From an uncultured Collinsella sp. (GTDB lineage: Bacteria; Actinomycetota; Coriobacteriia; Coriobacteriales; Coriobacteriaceae): DNA of 37,605 nt. A program made the translations under genes and the position numbers. Below are positions 36,568 to 37,605 of the stretch, one piece after another. The DNA is taken from positions 1 to 37,605 of the forward strand of contig CABUXM010000010.1 of NCBI GenBank assembly GCA_902495545.1, written 5' to 3'. The notes under the pieces are model-generated. The model did not search any database, was not told where the DNA came from, and saw only the letters and a list, made by a program, of their open reading frames with translations. Every line of letters starts with the position of its first letter. The stretch's first letter is position 1.

Positions 36568-36861
36568 TTACTCCTGGTCGTCGCGACGGACGATCATGTG
36601 GCGGACCACAGCGTCGGTGATGCGCAGGACGCGATCAAGCTCGGCGATCTGGGTAGGATCTGCGTGGAAGTTGATGAGGGTGTAGTCACCATCGGTGAGG
36701 TCGTTGATCTCGTAGGCGAGCTTGCGCTTGCCCCACTCGTCAACGGAGTCGACCTTGCCAGCGCCCTCAGCGATCGTGGTATCGATACGCTTCATAACAG
36801 CGAGACGAGTCTCGGGGTCGAGCGACGGGTCAACAAAGAACAGCAGTTCATAAGCCTTCAT
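36568..36861 (-). CDS. rpsF: 30S ribosomal protein S6
   Basis: A 97-residue S6. It starts MKAYELLFFVDPSLDPETR and contains DEWGKRKLAYEINDLTDGDY and FHADPTQIAELDRVLRITD, the family core. S6 binds S18 and 16S rRNA. The ATG at 36861 follows a near-consensus AGGAGGTGA. It is the first gene of the operon and has a ~65-base leader with a hairpin. Confidence 0.98.
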   Translation of the reverse strand: MKAYELLFFVDPSLDPETRLAVMKRIDTTIAEGAGKVDSVDEWGKRKLAYEINDLTDGDYTLINFHADPTQIAELDRVLRITDAVVRHMIVRRDDQE

Positions 36862-36888
36862 ATTGTCACCTCCTCTGGGCAAATGTGG

Positions 36889-36915
36889 CTTCAGGTCGTG
36901 AAGGTGCGCCTGAAG
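36889..36915 (-). promoter_or_regulatory. Hairpin in the rpsF leader, possible S6:S18 autoregulatory site
   Basis: On the minus strand CTTCAGG (36909-36915) pairs with CCTGAAG (36889-36895) around a 13-base loop, between the promoter and the ribosome-binding site. Many bacteria repress this operon by S6:S18 binding to a leader hairpin that mimics 16S rRNA (established). I cannot confirm the diagnostic bulge here. Confidence 0.5.
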
Positions 36916-36932
36916 CAGGAAAAGACTTGGTA

Positions 36933-36961
36933 ATAATATCTTTCAACCTCCTAGGCTGCAA
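36933..36961 (-). promoter_or_regulatory. Promoter of the rpsF operon
   Basis: On the minus strand a -35 TTGCAG (36956-36961) and -10 TATTAT (36933-36938) are separated by exactly 17 bases. The expected transcript start is near 36926, about 65 bases before the rpsF ATG. Confidence 0.75.
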
Positions 36962-37321
36962 GAATATGCAGCTACAACCTCATGACCTCCACATATGCCC
37001 ATGCTTACACAGCACTTCATGCGCGTTCTAACCAAATGCCGACCAAGAACTTGACGGATTTGTGGACAAGATACGGTGCCACGGGGACAAACTGGGTTAA
37101 GTCGCAGGTCAGCGGGCGCATGGTTGTGGTCGCAAAATACATACCAGTGGCTCACAGCACCACCCAAAGATTTTTAAATTCATTGCCGAGTCACTTATGA
37201 ATACCCCTTTTGAACAATTGAGTTAATCAACCACGCTGGTCGGAAGGCGTTTTTTGGTACCTCAAACCCCACTGCAACGCCAAGCGCGGTCAAGCGCTTT
37301 AAAAAATGCCAACTTTTCTGT
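36962..37321. other. Gene-free stretch between the rpsF promoter and the tRNA promoter
   Basis: Short frames here lack ribosome-binding sites and any family pattern. The only notable motif is CACGGGGACAAACTGGG near 37080-37096, which resembles the GGGGAC core of the intergenic repeats but without clear pairing flanks. Confidence 0.5.
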
Positions 37322-37349
37322 TTGCACTTTGCGATTCCTCGTGTATACT
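37322..37349 (+). promoter_or_regulatory. Promoter of tRNA-Ser(GGA)
   Basis: A -35 TTGCAC (37322-37327) and -10 TATACT (37344-37349) are 16 bases apart. The transcript would start near 37356, ten bases before the tRNA. Confidence 0.75.
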
Positions 37350-37365
37350 GACTTTCGCATTTAAC

Positions 37366-37456
37366 GGAGAGTTGTCCGAGTGGCCGAAGGAGCACGATTG
37401 GAAATCGTGTAGGCGTCAAAAGCGTCTCCAGGGTTCAAATCCCTGACTCTCCGCCA
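37366..37456 (+). tRNA. tRNA-Ser (anticodon GGA)
   Basis: The acceptor stem GGAGAGT pairs with ACTCTCC, followed by discriminator G and an encoded CCA. The anticodon loop TTGGAAA gives anticodon GGA, reading UCC and UCU. A long variable arm (AGGCGTCAAAAGCGTCT) marks it as a class II tRNA. The T loop is GTTCAAATC. Confidence 0.96.
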
Positions 37457-37465
37457 GTTAATTCC

Positions 37466-37495
37466 AAAGCAGGCCTTTAAGCCTGCTTTGTTTTT
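37466..37495 (+). terminator. Terminator after tRNA-Ser(GGA)
   Basis: AAAGCAGGC (37466-37474) pairs perfectly with GCCTGCTTT (37481-37489), followed by GTTTTT. Confidence 0.92.
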
Positions 37496-37504
37496 ACCCC
37501 ACGC

Positions 37505-37595
37505 GGAGGGGTGGCAGAGTGGTTGAATGCGGCGGTCTCGAAAACCGTTTGGCCTGTATAAGGTCACGAGGGTTCGAATCCCTCCTCCTCCGCCA
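37505..37595 (+). tRNA. tRNA-Ser (anticodon CGA)
   Basis: The acceptor stem GGAGGGG pairs with CTCCTCC (one G-U pair), with discriminator G and an encoded CCA. The anticodon loop CTCGAAA gives anticodon CGA, reading UCG. The long variable arm and the GTTCGAATC T loop are typical of serine tRNAs. It starts ten bases after the terminator of the first tRNA, and no obvious own promoter is seen. Confidence 0.95.
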
Positions 37596-37605
37596 TTTTG
37601 GTTGA

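Noticed and set aside
36866..36946. 26-codon TTG-started frame ending inside the rpsF ribosome-binding site, possible leader peptide
   Set aside because: Its GGAGG directly touches the TTG with no spacing and lies in the promoter spacer between -35 and -10, upstream of the expected transcript start.

Overview
The window looks like chromosomal core sequence from a GC-rich gut actinobacterium of the class Coriobacteriia, most likely Collinsella or a close relative. That placement is an inference. It rests on the GC-rich coding sequence, a membrane-anchored LuxR regulator fragment, a conserved-order rpsF-ssb-rpsR-rplI cluster followed by dnaB and purA, and a giant LPXTG-like-anchored glycosidase of mucin-degrader type. 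No phage, CRISPR array or transposase gene is visible. Almost every gene reads on the minus strand. The plus-strand exceptions are the truncated LuxR gene at the left edge, one membrane-protein gene at 11039-12268 and two serine tRNAs at the right edge.

Layout, left to right. 1-4321 holds the 3' end of a membrane LuxR regulator, a bidirectional terminator, and a minus-strand polar amino acid ABC importer (ATPase, Tat-type lipoprotein receptor, two permeases) ending in a cytidylate-kinase-like gene. 4569-6969 holds a YqeY-like protein, a membrane-anchored PrsA/parvulin-type foldase and an orphan galactitol-type PTS IIA protein. 7122-10744 holds purN, purM and purF. 11039-12778 holds a CmpB-type (PF06541-like) membrane protein convergent with a MoaE-like protein. 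12843-14342 holds a class B sortase gene split by an in-frame TGA, and purE. 14560-20973 is one 2137-residue surface GH31 glycosidase with FN3, F5/8 C-type, dockerin/cohesin-like and FIVAR modules and an IPNTG anchor. A 907-bp gene-free control region follows, then carB and carA. 27033-30730 holds an uncharacterised single-pass membrane protein, an ABC exporter and a Nudix hydrolase. 30752-36861 holds purD, purA, dnaB and the rplI-rpsR-ssb-rpsF cluster. 37366-37595 holds tRNA-Ser(GGA) and tRNA-Ser(CGA).

The functional theme is nucleotide precursor supply. Six purine genes (purA, D, E, F, M, N) and carbamoyl phosphate synthetase (carAB) lie in one 27-kb stretch, but in several transcription units among unrelated genes. 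The GH31 enzyme and the nearby sortase form a cell-surface glycan module, although the sortase reading frame is interrupted.

The most unusual signal is intergenic. At least six gaps carry hairpins or palindromes built around a GGGAC core, often GGGACGGG or GGGACAGG. In the clearest units the core is in the loop and is conserved, while the stems have unrelated sequences that still pair. The most elaborate example is a nested double inverted repeat at 26774-26994. Other structured DNA includes a ~98-nt rod hairpin bracketed by 8-bp direct repeats (29883-30001), and two near-identical palindromes in inverted orientation flanking most of the carB-GH31 gap (21299-21344 and 21809-21854).
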